This document shows, piece by piece, positions 1 through 8,350 of a stretch of DNA of 64,000 nucleotides. A program made the translations under genes and the position numbers. This stretch comes from Methyloversatilis discipulorum (GTDB lineage: Bacteria > Pseudomonadota > Gammaproteobacteria > Burkholderiales > Rhodocyclaceae): positions 2,356,001-2,420,000 of the forward strand of contig NZ_ARVV01000001.1 of the NCBI RefSeq assembly GCF_000385375.1. Direction: 5' to 3'. Every line of letters begins with the position of its first letter. Position 1 is the stretch's first letter. The notes beneath the pieces are model-generated. The model was not told the DNA's origin, searched no databases, and saw only the letters and a list, made by a program, of their open reading frames with translations.

Positions 1-238
1 GGACCGCTTCCGCTGGGGCGCCGTATGGGAATGGACGGCCAGTGATTTCCTGCCTTACCCCGGCTTCGCGCCCCACCCCTACCGCGACTATTCGGCGCCG
101 TGGTTCGGCGACCGCCGCGTGCTGCGCGGCGCCTCCTTCATGACGCAGCCGCGCATGCGCGACCCGCGCTACCGCAACTTCTTCCGGCCCGACCGCGACG
201 ACGTGCCGGCCGGTTTCCGCAGCTGCGCGCTCGACTGA
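1..238 (+). CDS. egtB: EgtB C-terminal fragment, ergothioneine sulfoxide synthase (5' end outside window)
   Basis: The visible 78 codons (frame beginning at base 2, stop TGA 236-238) encode the end of an FGE/SUMF1-type sulfatase-modifying-factor domain: VWEWTASDF, PYPGF, RDYSAPWF, RVLRGASF and YRNFFRP, ending GFRSCALD. This order matches the C-terminus of the non-haem iron sulfoxide synthase EgtB, which joins trimethylhistidine (hercynine) to a cysteine-containing thiol with O2 in ergothioneine synthesis. The family call is supported by egtD lying immediately next to it, converging with only 11 bp between the stops. The iron-binding and DinB portions are upstream of the window and cannot be checked. 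A selenoneine-type homologue is possible but less likely with egtD as the neighbour. Confidence 0.82.
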   Translation, partial: DRFRWGAVWEWTASDFLPYPGFAPHPYRDYSAPWFGDRRVLRGASFMTQPRMRDPRYRNFFRPDRDDVPAGFRSCALD

Positions 239-249
239 TCGGCCTCTCA

Positions 250-1215
250 TCAGGCGCACGCAAGGAAGACGGCGAACCCGTCGCGCGCGTCGGTCCAGCA
301 GGCGACGTCGCCGAAACCGGCTTCACGCAGCAAGGTGTCAAAGCGCGTGCGCGTCCATTTCCATGAGTGCTCGGTCAGGATGCGCTCGCCGGCGGCGAAA
401 CGGCGCTCGCCACCCGGCCAATGCACTGTGAGCGACTGTCTCGCCTCCAGATGCATTTCGATACGCGAACGTTCAGGGTCGAAGAAGGCGACGTGGCGCC
501 AGTCGGCGAGGCGGAAATCGGTGCCGGCGATGCGGTTCAGATGGCGCAGCACATTCAGGTTGAAGGCGGCGGTGACGCCGAGCGCGTCGTCGTAGGCGGC
601 GTCGAGCACGGCCTTGTCCTTGACCAGATCGACGCCGATCAGCAGTGCGCCGCCGCGAGCCGCCGTGCGCGCTTCGCGCAGCAGGCGCAGCGCCTCGCCC
701 GGCGCGAAGTTGCCGATGCTGGAGCCGGGGTAGAACACCAGCGCCGGACCTTCATACAGCGTCGCCGGCAGTGCGAGGGCGGCCGAAAAGTCGAGGCCGA
801 CACCCAGCATGTCCATGTCCGGATGGGCGCGCTGCAGGCACTCGAGCGAGTGCTTCAGGAAGTCGACCGAAATGTCGACCGCGACGTAGCGGCGCGGCGC
901 GAACAGCGGAAACAGCTTCGCCGCCTTGGCGCAGCTGCCGGCGCCGAGGTCGATCAGGTCGTGCGCCGCGCCCACGTGCGCACGCAGCCGTGCCGCCATG
1001 TCGGCGGAGTGGGCATCGAAGATGGCCGCTTCGGTACGCGTCGGATAGTACTCGTCCAGTTCGGTGATGGCTTCGAACAGCCGCGAACCCAGCGCGTCGT
1101 AGAAATACTTCGGCGACACCCGCGCCACCGGCGCCTGCAGACCGGACCACAGCGCCGACATCTGCCGCGCGTCGTCGACCGGTTGCAGCTGGATGAAACG
1201 CGGCGTGCGCACCAT
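250..1215 (-). CDS. egtD: L-histidine N(alpha)-methyltransferase EgtD
   Basis: SAM-dependent methyltransferase that makes hercynine (trimethylhistidine) from histidine, the first committed step of ergothioneine synthesis. The 321-residue product (the usual EgtD length) has the substrate-side motif YYPTRTE, the SAM motif DLGAGSCAKAAKL, YVAVDIS and the family motif YPGSSIGNF. An upstream in-frame start at 1293 exists, but ATG 1215 (MVRTPRF) is preceded by GAGGGGA at ribosome-binding distance and gives the normal length. It converges on egtB, so the two ergothioneine genes are not one transcript here. It is divergent from the ATP-grasp gene, with a 94-bp shared intergenic space. Confidence 0.93.
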   Translation of the reverse strand: MVRTPRFIQLQPVDDARQMSALWSGLQAPVARVSPKYFYDALGSRLFEAITELDEYYPTRTEAAIFDAHSADMAARLRAHVGAAHDLIDLGAGSCAKAAKLFPLFAPRRYVAVDISVDFLKHSLECLQRAHPDMDMLGVGLDFSAALALPATLYEGPALVFYPGSSIGNFAPGEALRLLREARTAARGGALLIGVDLVKDKAVLDAAYDDALGVTAAFNLNVLRHLNRIAGTDFRLADWRHVAFFDPERSRIEMHLEARQSLTVHWPGGERRFAAGERILTEHSWKWTRTRFDTLLREAGFGDVACWTDARDGFAVFLACA

Positions 1216-1309
1216 GGTCCATTCCCCTCGTATTCTGTTTACTGCGCGGGCGGCCGATTGCCCGCAGTGGATCCCGCCGGCGCGACCGGCCACTCGCCAA
1301 GGATGATAC

Positions 1310-2650
1310 GTGCCCTCCAGACCGCGTACCGGCCTGCTGTTCGCCTACGACTGGGATCGCATCGGCTTCGCCCGCTCGGGCGCGGGCCACGCCTTCGACC
1401 ACGCCGGCTTCGATCTGTTTTCGTTCCCGTCCAATCTGCGGCTGATCGGTTTCGACCTCGAACGCTTGGCCGAGCGCACCGCGGAGCGCGCACGCCGTCG
1501 TGGCTGGTCGGCGGTACTGTCGCACCATGAGGCCTTCGGCGCGCTGGCGGCGGCGCTGGTGGCGGAGCGGCTGGATCTGCCCTGCGCGCCGCCCGCAGCC
1601 ATCCTGGCCGCACAGCACAAGCTGCACGCGCGGCGCGTGCTGGCGTCGGTCGCCCCAGAGGCCTGCCTGCGCTTCGCCGCGCTGGACATGGTGTGCGGTG
1701 ACGACGTGCCGGCACGGCTGCCAGCCGGCTTTGCCTACCCGGTCTATGCAAAGCCGATCAAGGCGGCCTTTTCCGTGCTGGCACGCGAAGTCGGCAGCCG
1801 CGAGGCGCTGCAGGCGCACACCCGCTTCGACATCGCCGAGCGCTGGATCATCCATCGTCTGATCGAACCTTTCGACCGCGTCTGCCGCGCGCGTCTGCCC
1901 GAGGCCGGCAGCGCGCACCGCATGCTGCTGGAGGAGCCGGTCGATCCGGCCACGCCGCAGTTCAATCTCGACGGTTGGGTGTTCGACGGACAGGTGCATG
2001 CGCTGGGCGTGGTCGACGCCATCATGCATCCGGGCACCCAGGCCTTCATGCGCTGGGAACTGCCCAGCCGGCTGCCGGCGTCGGTGCAGGTGCGCGCGCT
2101 CGACGTCGCACGCCGCTTTCTCGGCGCCATCGGCTACGAGCACGGCTTCTTCAACCTCGAGTTCTTCTACGACGACGCGTGCGACCGGCTCACCGTCATC
2201 GAGTGCAATCCGCGTCTGGCGTCGCAGTTCTCCGATCTCTACCTGCGCGTGCACGGCATCGACGCGCACGCCTGGTCGCTGGCGCTGGCGCTTGGCGAAG
2301 ACCCGCGTCTGCTGCGTCGCGAGGCGCCGCGTGCCCGCGTCGCCGCCAGCCTGGTCTATCGCGCCTTCGATGAAGACGAGGTGCCGGCGATGCCGGACCT
2401 TGCGCGGCGCGCGCGCTTTGCCGAGGCCTTTCCCGACGGACTGCTGTTCGCCTTCGGCCGCCACGGCCGGGCGTTGCGACGCGATCTGAAATGGACCGGC
2501 AGTCACCGCTACGGCATCGTCCATCTGGACGGCTCCGACGCGGCCGAACTGCGCGCACGGGCGGAAGCGGCCAGCGACCTGCTCGGCTGGCGCGCGCCCT
2601 ATCGCGACGAGGCGGTGGAGACGACGCCGGCCGCGCTCGACGTCGCTTGA
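1310..2650 (+). CDS. ATP-grasp ligase of unknown substrate
   Basis: The 446-residue protein starts at GTG 1310; no in-frame upstream start is convincing. It looks like an ATP-grasp enzyme: YAKPIKAAFS carries the nucleotide-binding lysine segment, FNLEFFYD and IECNPRLAS supply the acidic/Asn metal-ligand motif late in the fold, and FNLDGWVFDGQVHALGVVD is a typical central strand pair. ATP-grasp enzymes couple ATP to joining a carboxylate with an amine, thiol or similar nucleophile. It starts 94 bp from egtD in the opposite direction, so a link with ergothioneine (for example conjugating or salvaging it) is possible but only suggested by position. The substrate is unknown. It converges on the next gene with a 4-bp gap between stops. 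Confidence 0.7.
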   Translation: MPSRPRTGLLFAYDWDRIGFARSGAGHAFDHAGFDLFSFPSNLRLIGFDLERLAERTAERARRRGWSAVLSHHEAFGALAAALVAERLDLPCAPPAAILAAQHKLHARRVLASVAPEACLRFAALDMVCGDDVPARLPAGFAYPVYAKPIKAAFSVLAREVGSREALQAHTRFDIAERWIIHRLIEPFDRVCRARLPEAGSAHRMLLEEPVDPATPQFNLDGWVFDGQVHALGVVDAIMHPGTQAFMRWELPSRLPASVQVRALDVARRFLGAIGYEHGFFNLEFFYDDACDRLTVIECNPRLASQFSDLYLRVHGIDAHAWSLALALGEDPRLLRREAPRARVAASLVYRAFDEDEVPAMPDLARRARFAEAFPDGLLFAFGRHGRALRRDLKWTGSHRYGIVHLDGSDAAELRARAEAASDLLGWRAPYRDEAVETTPAALDVA

Positions 2651-2654
2651 ACGG

Positions 2655-4334
2655 TCAGCGCGCCGAAGGCTGCGACGCGGGACCGAGCAGCGCGGTCGGC
2701 AGATCGCCGGACGCGCGCACCAGCATGGTCGTCAGATCGTGCAGGCCGCCGATGGGCGTGCGCGGTGGCGCCAGCCCCGGCTGGAAGCCCTGGGCGACGA
2801 AGCGCGCAAGCAGTTCGGGGTCGCGCGACACGATGTGCACCGGCACGTCCCACGACGCGCCTTCGCCGCTGACGCCGGCCACGGGCTGGTGGTCGCCGGC
2901 CAGCACGTATAGCGTGTCGCGCGCCGTCGCCCGTTTCAGGTGGTCGCCCAGCCAGCGGTAGGTGTACTCGATGGTGCCGATGTAGTCGGGGAACATGTTC
3001 AGCCAGTCCGGCTTCCTTGCCAGCGCGCGTGCGGCGTCGGCCGGATCGAAGGGCGTGTCGCCGAGCAGGCGGTCGATGTCGGGCTGGAAGGGCGGCACCG
3101 GCGAGAACGGCAGATGGCTGGTGATGGTCGGGAAGAACACGAAGCGCGGCGGCTCCCCGGGCGCGCGCGGGTGCAGCTGTTCGAAACGCTCGGCCGAATA
3201 CTGGTCGGGAATCTTCCAGTAGCCCATTTCGGGTCCCGGGTAGCGCAGGTCGCGGCCGTCGACGAACACGTCGTAGCCGTAGAACACGCGCTCCGGCCAC
3301 TCCCAGAACAGCGCCGGATAGAAACCGTAGGTGCGGTAACCGTTGCGGCGGAACAGCGTGATCAGCGTCGGTCGCTCGGTCGTGACCAGCAGGTCGTGCC
3401 GGCGCGGGTCGCTCAGATCGAGGCCGGACAGCATGCCGAGCTGGGCGAGATCGGACGCGCCGCCAAAGGTGGGCGAGCGCATGAAGGCCGACACCACCTG
3501 CCAGCCGCCGGCGGCCAGATCCTGCGCCAGACGGTCGCGCGCCGGCTGCAGCAGGCGCGCCGCCTCGGCACTGTCATAGACCACGGCGCCGTAGGACTCG
3601 AGCGGCATCAGATAGACGTCGCGGCCGCGCAGCGCGCTCAGCGCACGGCCCGGCGGCTGCGCCAGCGCGTCGTCCAGCGGCGGCACCTGCGGCAGTGCGC
3701 GCGCCACCGCCTCCGGCGACATCAGCGTCGCGAGCAGCGTGGCCTGCCGCCAGTAGGTCGGCGTGATCGGTCGCGACACCAGCGGCCAGGTCGCCTCGAT
3801 ACCGGCCAGATTGGCGGCCACCAGCAGCGTCGCCAGCGCTGTCGCGGCGCGTGACCAGCGGTGACGCAGCGCATACGGAACCGCCCGGTGCGCGATCTGC
3901 GCGACCAGCGCGCGCGCGCCGCGCCACAGTGCCCAGACGAGCAGCGATAGCCCGGCCAGCGCACCGACGCTCACCCACCAGGGCAGACCCTGTGCCGTCA
4001 CCCAGAGGAAGCGCGGAATCTGCTGACCGTCCCAGAACAGATTGACCGGCCGACCGAACAGGCCGGGCACCGTCACGTCGGCGTAGCGGCCGACTGCGAA
4101 CAGCAGGAACAGCGCGGTGAAAACCGTAAGTGCGCGAGCCGGCAGGCGGCCATAGCGGGCAACCGCCGCCATCAGCGCCAGCCACAGGCCGACGAACTCC
4201 GGCGACAGCCGGTGATCCGGCACGATGAAGGGCGTGGGCCACAGATTGTTGGCGCTGAGCAATGCGTTGCCGAGCAGCAGCGCGGCCAGCGCGACGATGG
4301 CCTGCTTCGGGCCCGACGCGGGTCTGTCGGTCAT
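2655..4334 (-). CDS. Membrane-anchored sulfatase / LTA-synthase-like phosphotransferase
   Basis: 559-residue membrane protein of the alkaline phosphatase/sulfatase superfamily. The N-terminal third has about five hydrophobic segments (for example ALTVFTALFLLFAVG and VSVGALAGLSLLVWALW). The periplasmic C-terminal domain begins around residue 235 with YLMPLESYG, whose Glu matches the first metal ligand of LtaS-type enzymes. RSPTFGGASDLAQLG is the likely nucleophile region and LAGDHQP the Asp-His metal pair. Relatives move phosphoglycerol or phosphoethanolamine onto lipids or glycans; the substrate here is not identifiable. ATG 4334 overlaps the stop of the upstream methyltransferase gene as ATGA, implying translational coupling, and is preferred over the longer frame starting at 4424. 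Confidence 0.78.
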   Translation of the reverse strand: MTDRPASGPKQAIVALAALLLGNALLSANNLWPTPFIVPDHRLSPEFVGLWLALMAAVARYGRLPARALTVFTALFLLFAVGRYADVTVPGLFGRPVNLFWDGQQIPRFLWVTAQGLPWWVSVGALAGLSLLVWALWRGARALVAQIAHRAVPYALRHRWSRAATALATLLVAANLAGIEATWPLVSRPITPTYWRQATLLATLMSPEAVARALPQVPPLDDALAQPPGRALSALRGRDVYLMPLESYGAVVYDSAEAARLLQPARDRLAQDLAAGGWQVVSAFMRSPTFGGASDLAQLGMLSGLDLSDPRRHDLLVTTERPTLITLFRRNGYRTYGFYPALFWEWPERVFYGYDVFVDGRDLRYPGPEMGYWKIPDQYSAERFEQLHPRAPGEPPRFVFFPTITSHLPFSPVPPFQPDIDRLLGDTPFDPADAARALARKPDWLNMFPDYIGTIEYTYRWLGDHLKRATARDTLYVLAGDHQPVAGVSGEGASWDVPVHIVSRDPELLARFVAQGFQPGLAPPRTPIGGLHDLTTMLVRASGDLPTALLGPASQPSAR

Positions 4335-4978
4335 TCCGGCACGCGGCCGCGGGCGAGATAGCCCATGCCGTACTGGGTGGTCGAGATCGACCAGTCGACC
4401 AGACGCGGCGCGATGCGGTCCCACGGCGTGCGCAGTTCGCCCGGCGCACCGTTGTAGCCGTGGTTCTTCAGATAGACCCAGAGGTTGAGCGGCGCCAGCC
4501 AGCGCGGGAAATACTTGATGCCGGCGATCGCCACCACGGCGCCCGGTCGCGCGCAGGCCAGCAGGGCGTCGATCGCGCTGTGCGATCGCAGGATGTCGTG
4601 GGTGTAGTGGAACAGCAGCGCATCGACCCGACCCGGCAGCCGCAGACCCTGGGCTGCCGTTTCGAACAGGTCGACGTTGTCCCAGCCGGCCTCGGCCACG
4701 CGGCGGCGCGCCTGCGCCAGCATGTCCGGGCTCTGGTCGAAGCCATGGACACGCCCCGTATCTCCGACCGCGGCACGCAACAGCGGCAGGCTGAGACCGG
4801 TGCCGCAGCCGACGTCGAGCACCGACTGACCGGCTTGCAGACCGAGCAGCGCGACCGCCCGCTCGCGGATCGGCCAGGTCGGTCCGCAGGTGGCGTCGTA
4901 GCCGGCGGCGCGCTTGCGGTACTTCTCGATCGACGCGGCGCGGACCGCGTCCTCGTCTGCGGGAGGTTGGGCGCTCAT
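4331..4978 (-). CDS. Class I SAM-dependent methyltransferase
   Basis: 215-residue soluble methyltransferase. SAM-binding motif I is VLDVGCGTGLSLPLL (about residues 57-71), followed by the acidic-loop region VHGFDQSPDM and the motif-IV-like stretch DALLFHYTHDIL. The N-terminus KYRKRAAGYD resembles UbiE/phospholipid methyltransferase-like proteins, and the C-terminal half has a hydrophobic segment WLAPLNLWVYLKNHGYN that could touch membrane. Its stop overlaps the start of the membrane phosphotransferase/sulfatase gene, so the two probably act on the same lipid or glycan. Specific substrate unknown. Confidence 0.8.
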   Translation of the reverse strand: MSAQPPADEDAVRAASIEKYRKRAAGYDATCGPTWPIRERAVALLGLQAGQSVLDVGCGTGLSLPLLRAAVGDTGRVHGFDQSPDMLAQARRRVAEAGWDNVDLFETAAQGLRLPGRVDALLFHYTHDILRSHSAIDALLACARPGAVVAIAGIKYFPRWLAPLNLWVYLKNHGYNGAPGELRTPWDRIAPRLVDWSISTTQYGMGYLARGRVPE

Positions 4979-5005
4979 CGCGGCTCCGGCGTCGGTGGGA
5001 GGAAG

Positions 5006-5025
5006 GGCCGGGCGCGCGCCCGGCC
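5006..5025. terminator. Perfect 20-bp GC palindrome between cysN and the methyltransferase gene
   Basis: GGCCGGGCGC followed directly by its reverse complement GCGCCCGGCC, 6 bp beyond the cysN stop. It could form an 8-bp stem with a 4-base loop. No run of T follows in the minus direction (CTTCCTCCC), so intrinsic termination is doubtful. It may instead slow read-through or protect the cysDN transcript end. Confidence 0.35.
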
Positions 5026-5031
5026 TGTCGC

Positions 5032-6762
5032 TCAGCTCAGACGTCCGGCGCGGCGCAGGGTTTCGACGATCTGTTCGACCACTTCTTCCGCTGCGCCCGC
5101 AGCCAGCACGAGGCGCTGGCCGCTGGCGTCAAGCGCGGCCTGAGCGGCGCTGGCGTCGATCTTCAGTTCGACGTGCTCGCCGGCCGGCAGTGCGGTGACC
5201 AGACTGTCCGGCTGCGCCGAGTCGGCGTCGATCACCACCACCAGACCGGCGTCGAGCAGGATGCCGACGATGCGCGGCAGATCTGCAGTGGCAGCCGGCA
5301 GCGTGATGGTGTGGCGGCCGAGCGACATGAGCTTCTGTTCAAGCTTGTCCGCGGCGATGCCCTCGCCTGCCCACAGCAGCAGCGGCGACTGCTGCTTCAG
5401 TGCCGCACGCGCGGCGCGGCCGGCTTCCAGACGGGTCCAGCTGAGGTCGCGCGGACGGCTGCGGGCCGCGTGCAGCAGACCGGCGCCGACCGTGTTGTTG
5501 GTGAGGCGGTCGATCAGGATGAAGCTGCCGGTGTCACGCACCGATTCGTAGGCGTCGAAAGCGAGCAGACGGTCGGTCAGCAGCGACACGCGGCCGATCT
5601 CGTTCAGGCCGAGCGCGGTCGCCGGCGAGCGCTCCAGCGTATTGACGTTCACCCGGTGCTCGACCGCATTGACCGTTGCACCGACAGTGCGCGTCGCGCA
5701 CTTCATCAGATAGCTGCGGCCGGTGGCCATCGCCTCGTCGCTCATCCAGACCAGCGTTGCGTCGAAGCTGTCGCCGATCAGCGCCGGCGTGTCGGCGGCA
5801 ACGATCACGTCGCCGCGCGAGCAGTCGATCTCGTCGGCGAAGGTGACGGTGACCGACTGACCGGCCACCGCTTCGCTCAGGTCCTGCGTCGACAGCACGA
5901 TGCGTTCGACCGTGGTGTCGCGGCCGGACGGCTGCACGCGCACGCGGTCGCCCGGGCGCACGATGCCGGACGCGATCTGGCCGGAGAAACCGCGGAAGTC
6001 GAGATTGGGGCGATTGACCCACTGCACCGGCAGGCGGAACGGGCGCGCCTGCAGATCATCCTCGATCTGCACGGTTTCCAGGTGGTCCATCAGCGCCGGG
6101 CCGGTGTACCACGGCGTGGCAGCGCTCTTCTCGATGATGTTGTCGCCCTTCAGCGCCGACATCGGAATGCACAGGATGTCGGAGAGGCCGATCTGCGCGG
6201 CGAACTCGCGGTAGTCCTTCTCGATGCGCTCGTACACGTCCTTCGAGTAACCGACCAGATCCATCTTGTTGATCGCGACGACGACGCGCTTGATGCCGAT
6301 CAGCGACACCAGGAAGCTGTGACGGCGGGTCTGCGTCTGCACGCCGTGGCGCGCATCGACCAGGATGATGGCGAGGTCAGCGGTCGAGGCGCCGGTGACC
6401 ATGTTGCGCGTGTATTGCTCGTGGCCCGGCGTGTCGGCGACGATGAACTTGCGCCGGTCGGTCGAGAAGAAGCGGTAGGCGACGTCGATCGTGATGCCCT
6501 GTTCGCGCTCGGCGGCCAGGCCGTCGACCAGCAGCGCGAAATCGAGGTCGCCGCCCTGGGTGCCCACCTTCTTCGAGTCGGCTTCGAGCGCGGCCAGCTG
6601 GTCCTCGAACAGCATTTTCGATTCGTACAGCAGGCGGCCGATCAGCGTGCTCTTGCCGTCATCGACGCTGCCGCAGGTGATGAAGCGCAGCAGGCTCTTG
6701 TGCTCGTGCTGCTTCAGGTAGGCCTCGATATCCTGCGAAATGAGGTCGGAAACGTGTGCCAT
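5032..6762 (-). CDS. cysN: Sulfate adenylyltransferase subunit 1 (CysN) with degenerate APS-kinase-like C-terminus
   Basis: GTPase subunit of ATP sulfurylase; with CysD it makes adenosine 5'-phosphosulfate from sulfate and ATP, driven by GTP hydrolysis. The EF-Tu-like GTPase motifs are clear: GSVDDGKSTLIGRL (G1), DTPGHEQYT (G3) and NKMDLV (G4). Beta-barrel domains follow to about residue 435. The remaining roughly 140 residues are extra compared with a plain CysN of about 475 residues. They resemble APS kinase (CysC) in scattered landmarks: LGRHTITL, RIVGILLDAGLVVVI and a final EEVVEQIVETLRRAG. However, the P-loop is gone (WAGEGIAADKLEQ where GLSGxGKST belongs) and no DGDNxR motif is present. 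APS kinase activity is therefore not expected. TGATG overlap with cysD. Confidence 0.95.
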   Translation of the reverse strand: MAHVSDLISQDIEAYLKQHEHKSLLRFITCGSVDDGKSTLIGRLLYESKMLFEDQLAALEADSKKVGTQGGDLDFALLVDGLAAEREQGITIDVAYRFFSTDRRKFIVADTPGHEQYTRNMVTGASTADLAIILVDARHGVQTQTRRHSFLVSLIGIKRVVVAINKMDLVGYSKDVYERIEKDYREFAAQIGLSDILCIPMSALKGDNIIEKSAATPWYTGPALMDHLETVQIEDDLQARPFRLPVQWVNRPNLDFRGFSGQIASGIVRPGDRVRVQPSGRDTTVERIVLSTQDLSEAVAGQSVTVTFADEIDCSRGDVIVAADTPALIGDSFDATLVWMSDEAMATGRSYLMKCATRTVGATVNAVEHRVNVNTLERSPATALGLNEIGRVSLLTDRLLAFDAYESVRDTGSFILIDRLTNNTVGAGLLHAARSRPRDLSWTRLEAGRAARAALKQQSPLLLWAGEGIAADKLEQKLMSLGRHTITLPAATADLPRIVGILLDAGLVVVIDADSAQPDSLVTALPAGEHVELKIDASAAQAALDASGQRLVLAAGAAEEVVEQIVETLRRAGRLS

Positions 6763-7664
6763 CAGAAATACCCTTCCTGCTTCTTCTTTTCCATCGAACC
6801 GGCGGAATCGTGGTCGATCACGCGGCCCTGGCGCTCCGACGTCGTGGTCAGCAGCATTTCCTGGATGATGTCGGTCAGCGTGGCGGCGGTCGATTCGACC
6901 GCGCCGGTCAGCGGATAGCAGCCCAGGGTGCGGAAACGCACGCTCTTCATCTGCGGTGTCTCGCCCGGACGCAGCGGCATGCGCTCGTCGTCCACCATGA
7001 TGAGCGTGCCGTCGCGCTCGACGACCGGCCGCGGTGCCGCAAAGTACAGCGGCACGATGGGAATGTTCTCCAGGTGGATGTACTGCCAGATGTCCAGTTC
7101 GGTCCAGTTCGAGATCGGGAACACGCGGATCGATTCACCCGGGTGCTTGCGCGCGTTGTACAGCTTCCAAAGTTCCGGACGCTGGCTCTTCGGGTCCCAG
7201 CGGTGCTGCGCGGTACGGAAGGAGAAGATGCGCTCCTTGGCGCGCGACTTTTCCTCGTCGCGACGGGCGCCGCCGAAAGCGGCGTCGAACTTGTACTTGT
7301 CCAGAGCCTGCTTCAGGCCTTCGGTCTTCCACATGTCGGTGTGCAGCGCCGAGCCGTGGTCGAACGGATTGATATTGCGCGCCTTGGCGTCGGGGTTGAT
7401 GTGCACCAGCAGGTCCATGCCGAGCTTGCGCGCCATCGCGTCGCGGAACTCGTACATCGCCTTGAACTTCCAGGTGGTGTCGACGTGCAGCAGCGGAAAG
7501 GGCGGGACCGACGGATAGAAGGCCTTGGCGGCGAGGTGCAGCATGACGGCGCTGTCCTTGCCGACCGAATAGAGCATGACCGGGTTTTCGGCCTCGGCCA
7601 CCACTTCGCGCATGATGTGGATGCTCTCGGCTTCCAGCCGTTGCAGGTGCGTCAATGTACTCAT
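6762..7664 (-). CDS. cysD: Sulfate adenylyltransferase subunit 2 (CysD)
   Basis: Catalytic subunit of ATP sulfurylase, 300 residues (family about 302). The PP-loop nucleotide-binding motif appears as [17 protein letters not shown] near residue 30, followed by [13 protein letters not shown] and the C-terminal [17 protein letters not shown]. The start ATG at 7664 ([17 protein letters not shown]) matches the conserved N-terminus; the open frame further upstream is not family-like. The stop overlaps the cysN start by one base, a classic cysDN operon. The preceding 171 bp to the phasin-like gene probably holds the promoter, but I cannot name a convincing box. Confidence 0.96.
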   Translation of the reverse strand: MSTLTHLQRLEAESIHIMREVVAEAENPVMLYSVGKDSAVMLHLAAKAFYPSVPPFPLLHVDTTWKFKAMYEFRDAMARKLGMDLLVHINPDAKARNINPFDHGSALHTDMWKTEGLKQALDKYKFDAAFGGARRDEEKSRAKERIFSFRTAQHRWDPKSQRPELWKLYNARKHPGESIRVFPISNWTELDIWQYIHLENIPIVPLYFAAPRPVVERDGTLIMVDDERMPLRPGETPQMKSVRFRTLGCYPLTGAVESTAATLTDIIQEMLLTTTSERQGRVIDHDSAGSMEKKKQEGYF

Positions 7665-7835
7665 CGTGTTGGGGAACCGGAAGGTGCGGAAATAGCGGGC
7701 CGCACGGCGTCGGACAGGCCGCCCGTGCGAAAGGGTCGAGATTTTACCGCGGCGCGGCAGTTCCCGGCGAATGCCGTGCAACGACACCGCCGGCAACCGC
7801 CGGAAGGTACCGAACTGCGCCGCTCGGCGCCGTGG

Positions 7836-8279
7836 TCAGGCGCTCTGCGAGCGGCTGCGTGCAATCATGCCGCGGCGGTCGGGAAAGTTGATCACCACCG
7901 AGCGGTGACGCCGATCGGCAAACAGCACGTTGCCGCTGCTCAATGCCTCGGTCAGCGCCGGCGCCTGCTGCACCACCGAATCACAGGCCAGGTCGACCAG
8001 CTCGTTCTGCACCTGCGACAGGATGTGGTACGACTGCCGCGCGTGCTCGGCCATCTCTTCGAGCAGCGCACCATAAAGCTGCGGCAACTGCCACAGCGCG
8101 GACATCGCCTCGGCCACCGTCTGCGGCGGCTCGATGGCCCGCATCTGGCTGGTCAGCGCGGAACTGACCGACTCGGCCTGCAGCTTGAGCAGGCGTTCGC
8201 CGCCGTCGGCAAGGATGTTGACCAGACGCTTAGGCACGTCTGCAGTCACGGTCTCCTGAGCGTCGTACGCAATCTTCAC
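7836..8279 (-). CDS. Phasin-like protein
   Basis: 147-residue, mostly helical protein without signal peptide or membrane segment. It starts at GTG 8279 behind AGGGGG at normal spacing; the longer frame upstream lies over the kinase gene and is not used. The amphipathic helices around LVNILADGGERLLKLQAESVS and ALLEEMAEHARQSYHILSQVQN resemble small phasins, which coat polyhydroxyalkanoate granules. No signature motif is strong enough for certainty, and another coiled-helical stress protein is possible. The C-terminus is Arg/Ser rich. Confidence 0.5.
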   Translation of the reverse strand: MKIAYDAQETVTADVPKRLVNILADGGERLLKLQAESVSSALTSQMRAIEPPQTVAEAMSALWQLPQLYGALLEEMAEHARQSYHILSQVQNELVDLACDSVVQQAPALTEALSSGNVLFADRRHRSVVINFPDRRGMIARSRSQSA

Positions 8280-8350
8280 TGTAACCCCCTGAATCGATCC
8301 GCCATGCTGCCATGAAACGGGACTCCCCCCGGCAGCACCCACTGCGCACA

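Noticed and set aside
367..1530. Long plus-strand open frame across egtD
   Set aside because: It is a shadow of the minus-strand methyltransferase in GC-rich DNA; its translation has no family motifs while egtD has all of them.
752..2524. 590-codon minus-strand frame opposite the ATP-grasp gene
   Set aside because: It runs over both egtD and the ligase gene in the wrong frames, with composition typical of antisense reading.
7777..7792. Possible sigma-54 box upstream of cysD
   Set aside because: TTGCA and the GG-N10-GC spacing are present but the -24 half (CGGCGGT) is poor; cysDN is not normally RpoN-controlled.
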